64,000 bases of DNA from Parelaphostrongylus tenuis. Its lineage: Eukaryota > Nematoda > Chromadorea > Rhabditida > Metastrongylidae. Positions 33,886-44,544 of the stretch are shown here, piece by piece (the first letter of the stretch is position 1; each line of letters begins with the position of its first letter). Position numbers and translations under genes: made by a program. The notes beneath the pieces were generated by a model. That model saw nothing but the letters and a program-made list of their open reading frames with translations. It was not told the origin of the DNA and searched no databases. The DNA is taken from NCBI GenBank assembly GCA_019055375.1, contig JAHQIW010007303.1:1-64000 (forward strand), in the 5' to 3' direction.

Positions 33886-36125
33886 CTTTTGAATGTGGAA
33901 ATAACGAAAGCGACTCGAACAGAGAATCTACACTTGTGCTGTTCAACTCATACCGCTTTTTCGTTAGCGGAGGATCTCTTTCTTTACCGACCACAAACCA
34001 CATGAACAGATTGGTAAACTTTTTTGTTTTTTCTCTTATAACTTTATAAAATGAAGTATTTGTGGCTATAACGTCACAGTGATGAGATACGATGACGATA
34101 AGGTGACGCTAATGTATTAAGCATTCTAGGCATGGAACTGCAGTTTGGAGATATTAGCTAAGACTGCTACACAGAACTGCAGTAATATTCTGCGCCAATA
34201 CCTCCGTCGTACGGAGTTAACTATCTAGTGTACGGTTACAAAAATACTTGTATTTTCGTATGGAACATTACACCACTGGTCTAGCTCTGTGACTAACGTA
34301 TTGTAAAAATTTAGTGTCGATAATGTAAACGACCAAGATCCCATCGGTCTTGCAGTATTCCACTGGGCAAGAAATTCTCCGATGCCAGGTAGTAATGTGT
34401 TCGATGGAGATATAAGGAAACTTGCTGTTGCTAATGTATGTTCATTTAATGCGCAGTATGGTGATTCGACACAATTTTGCATCCTCATAGATGATTCGTG
34501 CTAATACAACCACCGTTGGATGTTCATCGACTTCCTGTGGGCAAAACAGGGCTGCTGTCGCGTGTGTCTTCTCAGCACCGTGAGTACGGCAGAGCAAAAT
34601 GATAATCAATCATACGAAATGCTTATATTTGTAATTTAGCAACGTTACACAAGGAGAACTGATCTACATGAATGGAACGAGTTGTATCAATGGCCGACCG
34701 TGCTTTGGACCATTTCCTGGTGTCTGCGAAACAGGATTGTGCGACATCACTATGTTTAAACGTAGACCGTCCACGCCATCAAGTACAATCACAACAACAC
34801 CATCATCATCATCAACAACAACAACCACAACAAGACCGTCAACTACAACTACCACAACGACACCATCCACAACCACAACAACAACGACTACAACGACAAC
34901 ATCAACAACAACAACAACGACAACCAGAAGAAGAAGTACTGACTGTCCAAGTCGAGCATTCAGTTCAACGTTTAGAGAAGTCGTGCTGGGAATGCATAAT
35001 AATTTCAGGTACATTGTTAGGAAAAAAAATGGTATCTCATTTGTTGCAGTATAAAGAGTACATAGCAAAGACCCCTTCTTTGTTCCAATTCAAACCTATG
35101 TTCAAGATACAATGCATGAACACCTGCTTTTTTTCGAAAACGCTTGTAGTCTGTTTGCCTGTGGTCAGATTTTGCTTGAGGTTGAAGCGGAATTACGAAT
35201 GGTTGAATGTTTTTATACAAGGAATGGATGGTAATACTTTTAGATCTGTTGTCTCAAGAGGTTTGGCCAGAAATGGAGAATATCCAAACGAAAATGCACC
35301 ACCGGCTGCAAGAATGGATTTGATGGTGAGATATTGCGGTTTTTTTTTTATCATATCATGCTTTGATCATTGTTAACGCCAACAATCCTTCAGGAGTATG
35401 ACTGTCATGCCGAGCAATTAGCCCTGAATCACGCGAGATCATGCGATAGGCGGCCGTCTTCACCTTTTGCTCACCCCGGCTACAGTGAAAATATTCATGT
35501 GCTCGGAACGACAGCGACTGACTTGTTGGGAGCCATTCAAAATGTTAGTCACGAAACTATGCCATTGGACAGACATCGAAAAGCACTAGTATTTTGCTTG
35601 AAAAGTGGAGTTAATGGTCGAGAGACCCTCTTGTTGAGGGTGAATACGTAACTGGAAAAATTTTATGCGATCTATTTTCATGTTTTATCTGCACCACGTA
35701 GGCAATTGCTACATTTATTGGTGAGCTTCGAACCAATGGAATCCCATCGAACATGATTTTAACTCCTCAAGTACTTCAACGTAATCGTAGAACGGTGACC
35801 AGGGTTACGAAGGTTCGCTTCACGACACTATTCTTGACGTGGTATGGCCTCAACGCACGAATTTTTCTTGCAGGTTCTCTGGAACTCCAACAGATATGTA
35901 GGGTGTGCAACTATACTTTGCAGAGGATTTTATTTCACTTCTTGCATGTACCGTAATCCGTAAGTTTTCAGACTACTGATTACTTTGTGAAATCTGCAAA
36001 ATATATTTCCGCTTCAGGGTAAACGTCTACTCGGACAGAGCATTTATCCCATCGGCGCAGTGTGCAGTGCTTGCCCAACTGGTCCAAACAATTGTAATCT
36101 GGCCATTGGGCTCTGCTCTTATTAA
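33886..36125 (+). pseudogene. Two-domain CAP (SCP/TAPS, ASP-like) gene, copy 3, C-terminal domain mostly open
   Basis: Exons: 33,886-34,013; 34,130-34,227; 34,285-34,435; 34,491-34,579; 34,640-35,008; 35,244-35,325; 35,394-35,543; 35,702-35,812; 35,874-35,959; 36,018-36,125. Domain 1 has FNSYRFF, TATQNC and TTVGCSS..CG. A Thr-rich linker of about 45 residues is followed by domain 2: DCPSRAFSS, NAPPAARMDLM, EYDCHAEQLAL, YSENIHV, NRYVGCA and a Cys-rich end. Breaks: a one-base deletion in exon 2, TAA in exon 3 (shared with copy 2), and a two-base insertion in exon 10 that shifts the last exon. Exons 5-9 are fully open with usable splice sites, and it alone of copies 1-3 keeps the AG before exon 6. 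A transcript starting downstream could still give a single-domain product, but no promoter or signal peptide supports that. Confidence 0.92.
34770..34935 (+). repeat. ACA/CAA-type trinucleotide-rich linker sequence in CAP copy 3
   Basis: It is read as Thr-rich with Ser, Pro and Arg in the gene frame, giving a mucin-like linker likely to be O-glycosylated if expressed. The other two frames give long Gln/His-rich or Val-rich shadows. Length differs widely among copies (about 13, 45 and 65 residues in copies 2, 3 and 1). Confidence 0.9.
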
Positions 36126-36410
36126 TGAAGTTTAAAGTTGATTAATTGATTGGACAATAAATTTTATGAAATCAGAAATTACCTTCATTTCTTTGTGGAA
36201 ATGGTAGGTAAGGCTTCTATGCTAGCACAGATATACTGCCTATATCAGTTGTTCCTTTTTCTGGCGCAACACAGTTACCGGAAGCAGCTGTGTTCCATTA
36301 TCCAAGAACAAACGAGTGTTCGACCCAATTCGCTGGACAAGAACTTTCTATAAGAGTGTAGTAATCATTGGAAAGGTTAAATATTGGTGGCACGGTAAGT
36401 GGTCGTGCAT

Positions 36411-36440
36411 TTATACATATATATATATATATATACTATA

Positions 36441-36481
<41 letters not shown>
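36411..36481. repeat. TA dinucleotide microsatellite
   Basis: A nearly pure (TA)n run of about 70 bp is interrupted once by CTATAG near its centre, which makes it a self-complementary structure. Confidence 0.95.
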
Positions 36482-36483
<2 letters not shown>

Positions 36484-37381
36484 CTGCAGTGTAGCAGTCA
36501 ACATAGGATTGATTCACATGCGCCAGCATGTGTTTCTTGGCTAATCTATGAGGCGAAGGGCGCATACTAGATCTCACTATGCTCAAAGAAGGGTTCTCGA
36601 AGACTCCACCGCTGTTCCTCAACAGCGAAGGTTTTTTAAAAATATTTCGAAAAGTTTCTAAGAGGGTTCATTACCTCAGGCGATCGGGTGAATCGAGGGA
36701 TGGTGCTTCTGATGGGATCCAATAGGACGAAACAGGCGCCTGCATAGCACTAGACCTAACAACTCGGAACATATTATATCCTTATCAGATTATATCATTT
36801 TGAGCGAGTCTGTAAAAGAGTGGTCGAATGGAGAGGTATTTCTACGATTATGATTGCTTTTGCAGTTAGGCGTACTCACTATTAGATGTCAAAAGCGCCT
36901 GTGCTACAATGGAGATTCCACTACATATTTTGGTTACTGCAATAGCCTTACACAACACTCAAGGGACATCAGTAAACCTCGCTTTCAATATGCTTAACCC
37001 ATTATATGAACTATTTTTAGTAAACATTGCTGCTAGTTGTGCAGGCCGAGATAGATAATGAGAGCAATTCATTCAAAAGTTCGAATCTCAAGCTACTTCG
37101 ATGCGCGTGTGATTTCTAAGAAGACCTCTTTATTAGAGCTGCAGCAATCGAAACATTATTGTGTTATGCACCCTACACGCGCTTTTATTTTTGTCACGCT
37201 CATAATTTTGCTGGACGCACGATAAGCATGAGCGTGTGGAGGAAATCTTTGAGTATCATAGTCTTACGTTTTATCTAGAGTTCTTTCGAAGCGAGGAAAA
37301 AACCTGGATTTAATAACAAAAATCGCGCACCGTTTGTGAACTGGGCCTGCATGGTCTATCAGACGCGTATTATCAGTCCGG
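36482..37381. other. Unassigned interval
   Basis: No gene is evident. R1-like words occur near 37.1-37.3 kb. Short frames are not convincing. Confidence 0.4.
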
Positions 37382-37960
37382 TCATTTGACTCTGATTGTG
37401 CGAGCGAGACCGCCGTAATGTACGCAAGCCACTGGCGTAGCAAACTCAGAAAAGCTCAAAACATTCTCTCCGACATCTGTGTGTTGATGGAAGAGTAATA
37501 GGTGACGAGTAAGCAGAGATGCTCCCACTTTAATCGTGAAGGTGATGAAAAGGCTTGATATCGATTGTTGCTCCATTGTGAGCCTCCTAACTTGCGCAAA
37601 GATCTTACTGGACAACTGAAGATTAAACAATCCCTTGAAATAATCAAGTCCTACTGAGCCAACAAGCCAATATGTTATCGCTTCATTGGAATCAGCAATT
37701 AATTTCAAGAGAAAAGGTTGGTTTGTAGGGCAACTTTCATAACTGATATTGAAGTCAAATGAAGGTCGGTCCTTCATTTGTTGCTGCTCTGTCTGCAGAC
37801 GAGATTGATGGTACTGCTGTAGTAGATGTTGTTGTTGATGGTGATGATGCTGTTGTAGTTTCCTGTTTTTCTTTCCAAGCCAGACTCGAGGTGTTATAAT
37901 GTAATTTGCACAGCAGTTGACGTTTCCACAGTTCGTCTTTAATTTTACTGAGCATTTACA
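37382..37960 (-). pseudogene. Decayed Penelope-like RT next to a CAP-type Thr linker and a PLE end
   Basis: Three pieces follow each other on the minus strand. First (37,885-37,935) is a decayed PLE terminus with GGAAACGTC in place of the hammerhead arm. Next (about 37,780-37,870) is a Thr/Ser-rich stretch like the linker of the CAP genes. Then (about 37,450-37,680) comes a degraded RT segment, alignable as QVRRLTMEQQS to QTRGLAMGQRL of the PLE at 39.8 kb. The catalytic YIDD is not preserved. The same junction, linker followed by RT, recurs at 43.02-42.69 kb. Confidence 0.6.
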
Positions 37961-37999
37961 TGCGTTTTGAAGGTAAAACCCAATATTCTTTCAGCTGTA

Positions 38000-39235
38000 A
38001 CGACGCACCAAAAAGTTTTTTTCCAAAATTATGCATATTCGTTCGACTGTTAAAATTTGCGCTGTCGAATGGGTTAGAAAGCCTGAGAGAAGAGCCATGT
38101 CTAGCGAAAAATACTCAGAAGTGCAACAGAGTTTTATTTTCTTGCTACAGCAATTAAAGAGACTTCTTACAGAAGACACGAACGCCATTGAAATTGTCGA
38201 GATTTGAGCTGTCGATTGCTTATTGAGCGGCTACGGCTTGATGCCCATGTGGCAATTTCCACTCACATATTGGTGAGAAGCATACGCGCCGCATGTGAAA
38301 TACAATTTTGACTTCAGTGTTGCAGCGCAAACAAGTCATTTCTCGATAAATCAAGGATACTGTAGAATTTGCCGTGATTTGTGTTATCGCAGAATTGCTG
38401 AGCTTTTTGAGGAGAAGCTGAGAAGCTTTGCCCATCGAAAGATGCGTGAATGTTAAATAGCATTTCCTTTTTATTGTTACAGCATAATAAAAAGACCTTC
38501 AAGAAATAGAATATATCTTTCAAATTTTCGAGACTTAAGCTATCGAATAAGCACTGTGATGTTTAGAAAGAGCGTAGTGTGCGTTTTCATTTGATTATGA
38601 GTGCTGATAGGGGAATTACTGTACCATCTGCAATGATGAACGCGCGCTCTTCCTACACTTACTCAATTACCGCTTCATAGACATTTATAGAAATATTTAG
38701 TCGCAAAGGATATGCTTTCAAGCTACGTTCTTGCAAGACAGGTGATAGAAATGCACAATATCGATTGAAAGCTTTTTTTAACAAGGACGTGGTACTACTA
38801 CTGAAATATGAAGGATTTCAAGAGAAGCAATCACTCTTTATAGCAAAGAAGGTTTATTCGTGATACTCCATTCTTTATGTAACGATAAGACACCTCTATG
38901 TATAAACTTCACCTATAATCACCAGCCAATAAACTTCACCTATGACGTCCAAGAGGCCGGCAACAATTGGACGCTGAATATGATCTTCTTCTCGCTCTTA
39001 CAGCACTCTATGATAACCTTCATAAAGATTAATCAAGTCATCAAACTTCTAGAGATTTGGGCTACCTAGTGATTTGTGAGACCTTAGCGAAGAGCAATAC
39101 CGAAGCCCCAGCTGAACGAATGAAAAACTTAGAGTGAAACGCAATTTTCTTTTCGCTGCTGCAACGTAATAGGAAATTTTTTTTTTGAAGTTGAACAATT
39201 TATTGAAAACTTTCGAATGATTACCAAATGTCTAA
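38000..39235. repeat. Array of diverged R1 units
   Basis: Units of roughly 200-300 bp repeat the order 'tttcttgctacagca', 'gacttcttacagaag', 'gaaattgtcgagatttgagc', 'tgtcgattgcttattgag'. Examples start near 38.13, 38.47 and 39.0 kb. No protein. The frames on both strands follow the repeat. Confidence 0.55.
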
Positions 39236-39789
39236 GAGAAAGCTTTTATGCAACGAGAGAAGTCTACAAACGACCGTGTACCTCAGCTGGTACACGTCGT
39301 CACTTAGGGGTTCAGAATCGTTAAGCCTTTTCTTCAATAATGGAGGGTCAACACACATAAATCACGTTGCTCCGTAAGCATTTTTGAGCTGAAATTCATA
39401 AATCAGGTAAATATTTACGAAATTATTAGCAGAAAACTGTACATATGGGTCAAAAAAAACTTTTAGGAACCTCTCAGAACTTTACTTTAACCTAATAAAG
39501 CTGCATAACCACGGAATTGCAGAATAGGATCATCTAGTGCTATGCCTAGAAATACAACTGAATAAAAAAGCAGTGTGAGTGCTAACCATCACTAATCAGG
39601 AGACTGGAGATACAATCTATGATGTCTGACTGAAGAGCTTAATGAATAAAGTTTACTCATTGATAATGTGAAGCCACCAACGCTGAGAGGGATGGTAGCA
39701 ATTTGTTGTTCACTGGTGCTCACAATGGAATCGAATGGCAACACTAATGTTTTCATGCGCTTCTTATACAACACCAGGGAGCTGTAAAC
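39236..39789. other. Unassigned stretch 5' of the PLE
   Basis: A 60-codon minus-strand frame (39,592-39,774) has protein-like composition (LPFDSIVS, IPLSVGGFTL) but I cannot identify it. There is an in-frame TAA just upstream of the PLE start codon used below, so the PLE protein does not continue into it. Confidence 0.35.
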
Positions 39790-40959
39790 ATGTATGGCTT
39801 GACGATTGAGCAGTTCATGACCCTACTAAAAGAGTGCTTGAACTGCTCAATCTTCAGATGGTCCGGGAATTATTATGCTCAAACCAGAGGGCTGGCAATG
39901 GGACAGCGACTGGCACCTAGCCTGGCCATTGCCTTTATGTCTAAAGTGGAAGCACCAATGATGGATCTCCGGCCATTACTCTACTGTAGGTATATAGATG
40001 ATTGTTTGATTATCTGTTCCACTCAAGAGGAGCTGGATAATTGTTTTAGATTGCTGAATGAACAGTCAGAGTATATAAGATTCACCCGTGAGATACCAAA
40101 AGACGATTGGCTTCCATTCTTGAACGTGCAAATAAGCTTAACTGAGAGCGGCTACATAACGAAGTGGTACCGAAAGCCAAGTAGTAAGAATATCTTGGTT
40201 CACTATCTCTCTTCTCATCCCTCACATACGAAGAAGGCGCTAGTAAAAAACATGTTTCGAACAGCAGCCAATGTATGTACCGGGGAGGAGCAGAGAGTAG
40301 AATCCGTGAAACTGGCGCGGGAAATAGCCACTTCTAATGGATACGAATTCGTAGCCCCTCGGCTTAGGTTTAGAGGAAATAATGCGCCTCCGAACGAAAA
40401 CTTAGTTGAAAGGAAAGTCCCGTTTATCATCCCGTTCTATTCAAATGAGATTAGTACAGCTATAAAACGATGTTTGAAAAGAGCGGGTTTAGAGCAATCG
40501 GTGGCCATTATTGAAATACCACCGAATACTCTAAAACGCCAACTAGTTCGCAACCGCTTATATGACCGTCTCTGTATGATGAAAGATTGTAAAATATGTC
40601 CTAACGGCAGAGACGGTGATTGCATGAGCGTAGGTACAGTCTACCTAATCTCTTGCAAAGCGTGTAGTGATAAATATGTTGGCGAAACGGGTAGGCCGCT
40701 CTATGCACGCATAGAAGAACACCTAGCTGACAAGCGTCTTAATAGACAAAACACCCCGCTAGGGACGCATAGAGCACAGAAGCACGACGGAGTTGATTTT
40801 GAAATCGAAGTCACCATCCTTGCGCAGGAGCAAAAAACATCAGCGCGAAAGATCTTGGAAGCATTTTGGATTAATACGACCAATCCAACCATAAACCGCA
40901 GGGAGGAATGCCTTGTAAACACTCGTGATATGAGCCAGTATATAAGACTGTTGTTTTGA
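39790..40959 (+). CDS. PLE reverse transcriptase (C-terminal part) fused to GIY-YIG endonuclease
   Basis: The 389-codon open frame is the longest in the window. Residues 1-75 are RT palm: GLAMGQRLAP (motif B-like) at about 34-43 and catalytic YIDD at 68-71. The thumb follows to about residue 240. A C-x2-C...C cluster (Cys267, 270, 278) precedes the nuclease, whose GIY and YIG halves appear as VYLI (284-287) and YVGET (296-300). Arg307 and Glu310 follow and fit the GIY-YIG catalytic helix. This domain order is diagnostic of Penelope-like retroelements with endonuclease. RT fingers and motif A (first catalytic Asp) are missing and an in-frame TAA lies just upstream, so the copy cannot reverse transcribe. 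The absence of internal stops suggests a fairly young insertion. It probably belongs to a nematode PLE clade, but I cannot place it further by eye. Confidence 0.93.
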   Translation: MYGLTIEQFMTLLKECLNCSIFRWSGNYYAQTRGLAMGQRLAPSLAIAFMSKVEAPMMDLRPLLYCRYIDDCLIICSTQEELDNCFRLLNEQSEYIRFTREIPKDDWLPFLNVQISLTESGYITKWYRKPSSKNILVHYLSSHPSHTKKALVKNMFRTAANVCTGEEQRVESVKLAREIATSNGYEFVAPRLRFRGNNAPPNENLVERKVPFIIPFYSNEISTAIKRCLKRAGLEQSVAIIEIPPNTLKRQLVRNRLYDRLCMMKDCKICPNGRDGDCMSVGTVYLISCKACSDKYVGETGRPLYARIEEHLADKRLNRQNTPLGTHRAQKHDGVDFEIEVTILAQEQKTSARKILEAFWINTTNPTINRREECLVNTRDMSQYIRLLF

Positions 40960-41161
40960 TGGGTAGGGTGCATTACGAGCCTATGTGTCTCTCTTGCCGG
41001 TGATCTCCACTTGGATCATCCAGTGGAACACATATAAAAAGCGGTGAGTATGTTGAGTGTTGATTTTTGCTTGATGCGATTGAAATCTAGGTCTGGTGAT
41101 TTTCTCTAAAGAAGTAATGGAGGTGTTTGATGATTGTATTGCAAACATTTTGACCTTTCCA

Positions 41162-41196
41162 GGCTCTGAAGAAGGCGAACTGCCGAAACGTCAGCT
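41162..41196 (+). ncRNA. Hammerhead-like motif at PLE 3' end
   Basis: GGCT, CTGAAGA (41,166-41,172), an extra A, GGC-GAACT-GCC, GAAAC, GTC, AGCT. Stem I (GGCT with AGCT) and stem II pair. Stem III is only AC/GT without a loop, so single-molecule cleavage should be poor. Two neighbouring copies could pair through the self-complementary ACGT. The motif is identical to the copy at 22.16 kb, so it was present in the active parent. Confidence 0.55.
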
Positions 41197-41258
41197 ATCG
41201 AATAAAGTTTAATGTAACACCTCGTGTTCTGCTTAAAGAAGAAAATCAAGAATCATAC

Positions 41259-42690
41259 TAATGTTTTCTCTATTTCTTGGTCAGTTGGGTTCAGTGCAAT
41301 ACTTTTTAATTAATGTATTTTAAAAGATGTTCTATGATGCTTTCTTCTATCACATTGGCCTTTCTTGCCTGACATCAGGAACGTTAATTCTACGAGTATT
41401 ATGATCACCGATTGCAATGTTGAACGCTGATGTATAGTATGTTTTTTCAGAAAAGTAGAAAGGTCTTAAGGCCTTTGTTTGCAATAAGAAATCTTCCACG
41501 CATTTGAGTTCACACGAATGACCATAGGCAATCGTAGAACAATAAGTCTCAGCTAAATTAGCTCAATCCTTTCATCATTCTATAAAGAATACAAGCCTCA
41601 TGCACCTACACAGATACAGAATCTTTAATTTTTTTTTCTTGCCAAATTCACACGCAAACGCTTGAGAAGTCGAATTTTGTGTTCAAAAAATAATTACACT
41701 TTTCAGGTAACCGACAATTGGCATTGAAAACAGAATTGGCATAATCATATGCTGAGGATCATAAGCGTGGAAATGAAATTTAGAAAGCTTAACTGAAGAA
41801 CTTATCTAGAGGTTTAGCAGAGATTCAGAATCATGAACGACCTAAATCAGATAAGATTATCCGTCACAAGTTCAGAAAAATGGCACTTGTGTCAAATTTT
41901 TCGTAGGAATTGTACTATCGATGATTGTTTTCTTTTAGAGAGGCAAATATCAGTTGATTTCACGACTTTTCAAACAACGGCTGACTTAGTGGCTACCTTG
42001 GCGTCTTGAAAACCTGAGAGGTCACGATGTCGCGCTATCTATTCAACCAAACACCCTCGTAAGTGCAAAAAAAATGAAGTAACTATTTTCGATTGATATA
42101 ATTAACAGCATCTTATGAATCCTGACTGCTTTCTCTTTTATAAGTTATCAAGTTGTTGCTGGATACCAGCAGCATACTTTTCGGCCTTTCATAGAGACGT
42201 TCTTATATAAGACACATGTGGTTTATAAGTTTTGCCTGTGTGTTCATCACCGCTTTATCACAAAAAATCTGAAATATTGCGCATAAACTCATGTAGTCTC
42301 CGCCTCTGTCATTGGGCAAATTATGCAATTCTCCTCCTCACATAGACGATCATTCGCATGGTTCAAGTGATCAGATACATGATGGCTAATATTCGTTTTA
42401 GGTGTAGTGACTTCTTTCTCTCCTCTCCTCCAGTGTAAGCGTTTTTAGTTGCTTGCTACACTTTCAACCTTTTCTTCGTATGCGACGGAAGGAAAGAAAG
42501 GTCATACACCAATCAGTTTCTTATTACTCAGAAAAACCAATGCGTAATGTATCCACTTTCAAAAAAAAAAAGCTATTTGATCGTTCAAGAATGGAAGCCA
42601 GCTATCCTTAAATTTTTCTCATTTGAGCGCATTTTAGTCTGACTGTTCATTCAACACATCAAAACATTTGCCCATCTCTTCCCCTTGCAA
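41259..42690. other. Unassigned interval
   Basis: AT-rich, with no reading frame longer than a few dozen codons. I see no RNA gene or repeat landmark beyond isolated R1-like words. Confidence 0.45.
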
Positions 42691-42693
42691 AGC

Positions 42694-42900
42694 TTATGAC
42701 AAAGCAATTCTGCTTATCGAAGTAGATGGACTACGACTGAGAGCAGGTGCTTCCGCCTTAGACATGAGGCAATGGCAGTTGCTGCCAATCGTTGTTTCAT
42801 TGTAATCCTCTGACTTGCACAAACATCGTCCTGACCACCTGAAGGTTGAACAGTTCAAACACATCCTTAAAAGGGTCATGAACAGCTAAGCAACGAGCTA
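42694..42900 (-). pseudogene. Penelope-like RT fragment
   Basis: The minus-strand frame reads MTLLRMCLNCSTFRWSG, closely matching MTLLKECLNCSIFRWSG of the PLE at 39.8 kb, then shifts frame and decays (LMSKAEAP against FMSKVEAP). It follows the CAP copy 4 linker on the same strand, separated by about 110 bp of degraded sequence. Confidence 0.8.
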
Positions 42901-43012
42901 TACATGTTTATTTTCCTTTATTTTCAATGAGCAATTTCTGTCGAAGAAGAAAGATGAGGAAGAGTAAATCATTTTCCATAACTCATTCCCAAGTTAAGCA
43001 AAATTGAGTCTT

Positions 43013-43777
43013 TCAATTTGCTATTGTTGTTGATGATGGTGTACATGCTGTTAATGACGTCGCTGTGGTTGCTGTTGCTGATGAGGTGTTGTGGTTGTCT
43101 TCGTTAGTGCAGTCGTTGTTCTTGTGAACAAGATAATGACGTATAGTCCTCTCGCGCATACACCAGGATACGGCCCCCCAGCACGAAGTACCATTCACAC
43201 ACGTCGTTCCACCCATGTAGACCAGTTCGCCCCGTGTCACGTTCCTAGAGCACCACTGTTTAAGCATTTTGTTTCAGCGACACACTTGAGTTGGTATGTT
43301 TCGAGTCACTCTGCCGAGAAGACACACACGGCTGTGAATTTCCCACAAAGAGGTTTTGAACATCCGACAGTGGTTGTATTTGCAAGAATTAGCTGAATAT
43401 ACTCAATAGTGCTAAATTACCATAGTATACAATAAATGGGCGTACATTAGCGAAATGAAGTTCCACTACATTTCCATCGAAAGTATTATTTAGTGGCCAC
43501 TGCATGGGAAGCTGTCAGGATGTCCTTCCCACTCGAAAACTGCATGATCAAGAGGAGCAAATTGGGCGATGGTTTTATCAGAACTAAATCTCTACAGAGC
43601 ATTAGGCACAGTCCTGAAGTAGACGCAGAGTGTTCTGCTCAGAAATTTGATAAGCAATACGATATCCCTGACTTACTATTCATAATTTGATCCGTTCAAA
43701 GGCGGTATTGACGTTGGACTGCTATTACAGTTCATGATAACTGCTTCAGCTAATTCTGACAGACTACGATTTCATTC
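43013..43777 (-). pseudogene. CAP (SCP/TAPS, ASP-like) gene, copy 4, N-terminal domain only
   Basis: Minus-strand exons: 43,677-43,777; 43,446-43,613; 43,310-43,392; 43,244 down to about 43,013. They correspond to exons 2-5 of copy 2. Landmarks are AVIMNCNSSP, DHAVFEWEG, ANTTTVGCSKPLCGKF and NVTRGELVYMGGTTC, then a short Thr/Ser/Ala linker that ends at a stop (43,013) next to a PLE RT fragment. Breaks: TGA for a conserved Trp in the first exon; a TAG in exon 3 at the same codon that is TAA in copies 2 and 3; and a frame change near 43,490. Domain 2 is absent. Exon 1 would lie beyond 43.86 kb, where a mariner element begins, so the element may have separated or replaced it. Confidence 0.88.
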
Positions 43778-43863
43778 CTATAATATTCCATAAATCGAGG
43801 CTACATTATTATCGTTGTTATCACTAATATTGTTTGCACTATGTTATTAGACTGCCCATAATA

Positions 43864-44435
43864 ATAGGTTGAGGGAAAAGTCCTAAGAAAATGCTTGCAA
43901 TTTTTTTGGCTATCTGCCATTTTTCGTGTTTTAGGCTCAACTGGAAGAACGTCATCGCCCGCGTTGACTGGTATATAATTTATCTTCTCATTTCAAAATG
44001 GAGTCAACAGGCGAGCAAATTAGGTTGTTGAAGATTCACGAATGGCTGTTGGGTTCAAATGAAGCGGTGACAAGTGAACGCATCAATTTGACTCGGGGTG
44101 AAGACACAGTTGGCATAAGTATGGTGTGCAGGTGGTTCAAAAAGTTTGACGAAGGTGAAGAAAGTTTGAAAGATCAGCTGCGTTCAGGTCACCCAAAAGA
44201 AGTTGATCGTCAAGCTGTGCCTGGGGCGATTGAAAAAATCCCTCTTTGACAATTTGGATGTTGGATGATGACTTTGTTTTGGCCACAAAACCATGCCATT
44301 CTGAAATAAGTAAATAAATTGTATACCAATCAACGCGGGAGAAGACGGGCTTTCAAATGAGCCTGAAAACACAAAAAAATGGCCGTAGCCCAAGAAAATT
44401 ACAAGCATTTTCTCAGAACTTTTTTCATAACCTAT
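43864..44435 (+). mobile_element. Mariner deletion derivative (572 bp)
   Basis: Inverted ends beginning ATAGGTTGAGG pair over about 45 bp with the right end (AAGCATTTTCTCAGAACTTT...). TA flanks both sides (43,862-43,863 and 44,436-44,437). From 43,998 it encodes the N-terminal DNA-binding part of a mariner transposase (MESTGEQIRLLKIHEWLL; VCRWFKKFDEGEESLKDQLR; SGHPKEV) and then stops. The catalytic domain is missing. It shares its terminal ten bases with the 26.8 kb element but has a different protein, so the two are related families. Confidence 0.92.
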
Positions 44436-44544
44436 TACTATTGGAATTCTTCTAATTAAGGGAGACAGATGAAGAATCGATTTCTCTCGTTGGATAAGGA
44501 TTTTTTAAAGGAGTTCCAGTAATTATGTCAAATAATTATTTCTT

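Larger units (their letters stand above)
30100..36370 (+). repeat. Segmental duplication, block B (with CAP copy 3)
   Basis: This is the counterpart of 9,900-16,560 with the same element order and orientation, about 20 kb away. The CAP region from about 33.3 kb to 36.2 kb is the most similar part, including introns. It lacks the 404-bp tandem insertion. Confidence 0.85.
39790..41258 (+). mobile_element. Penelope-like element, 5'-truncated, 3' end complete
   Basis: It consists of an open coding region for the RT palm and GIY-YIG nuclease, a 3' untranslated region of about 200 bp with the blocks seen in the copies at 7.1 and 23.1 kb, and a terminus with a hammerhead-like core (41,162-41,196) and 'aacacctcgtgttctgctta'. 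No direct-repeat upstream terminus was found. Confidence 0.88.

Noticed and set aside
34664..35068. Valine-rich 134-codon minus-strand frame
   Set aside because: Antisense of the Thr-rich linker repeat (ACA read as TGT/GTT). Low complexity, not a gene.
37755..37955. In-frame fusion of a CAP linker to Penelope RT as a new chimeric gene
   Set aside because: The linker frame stops before the RT segment, which continues in another frame and lacks catalytic residues.
8280..43270. CRISPR-like arrays in the repeated Thr-linker and R1 regions
   Set aside because: Repeats are diverged, adjacent and without unique spacers. The genome is eukaryotic.
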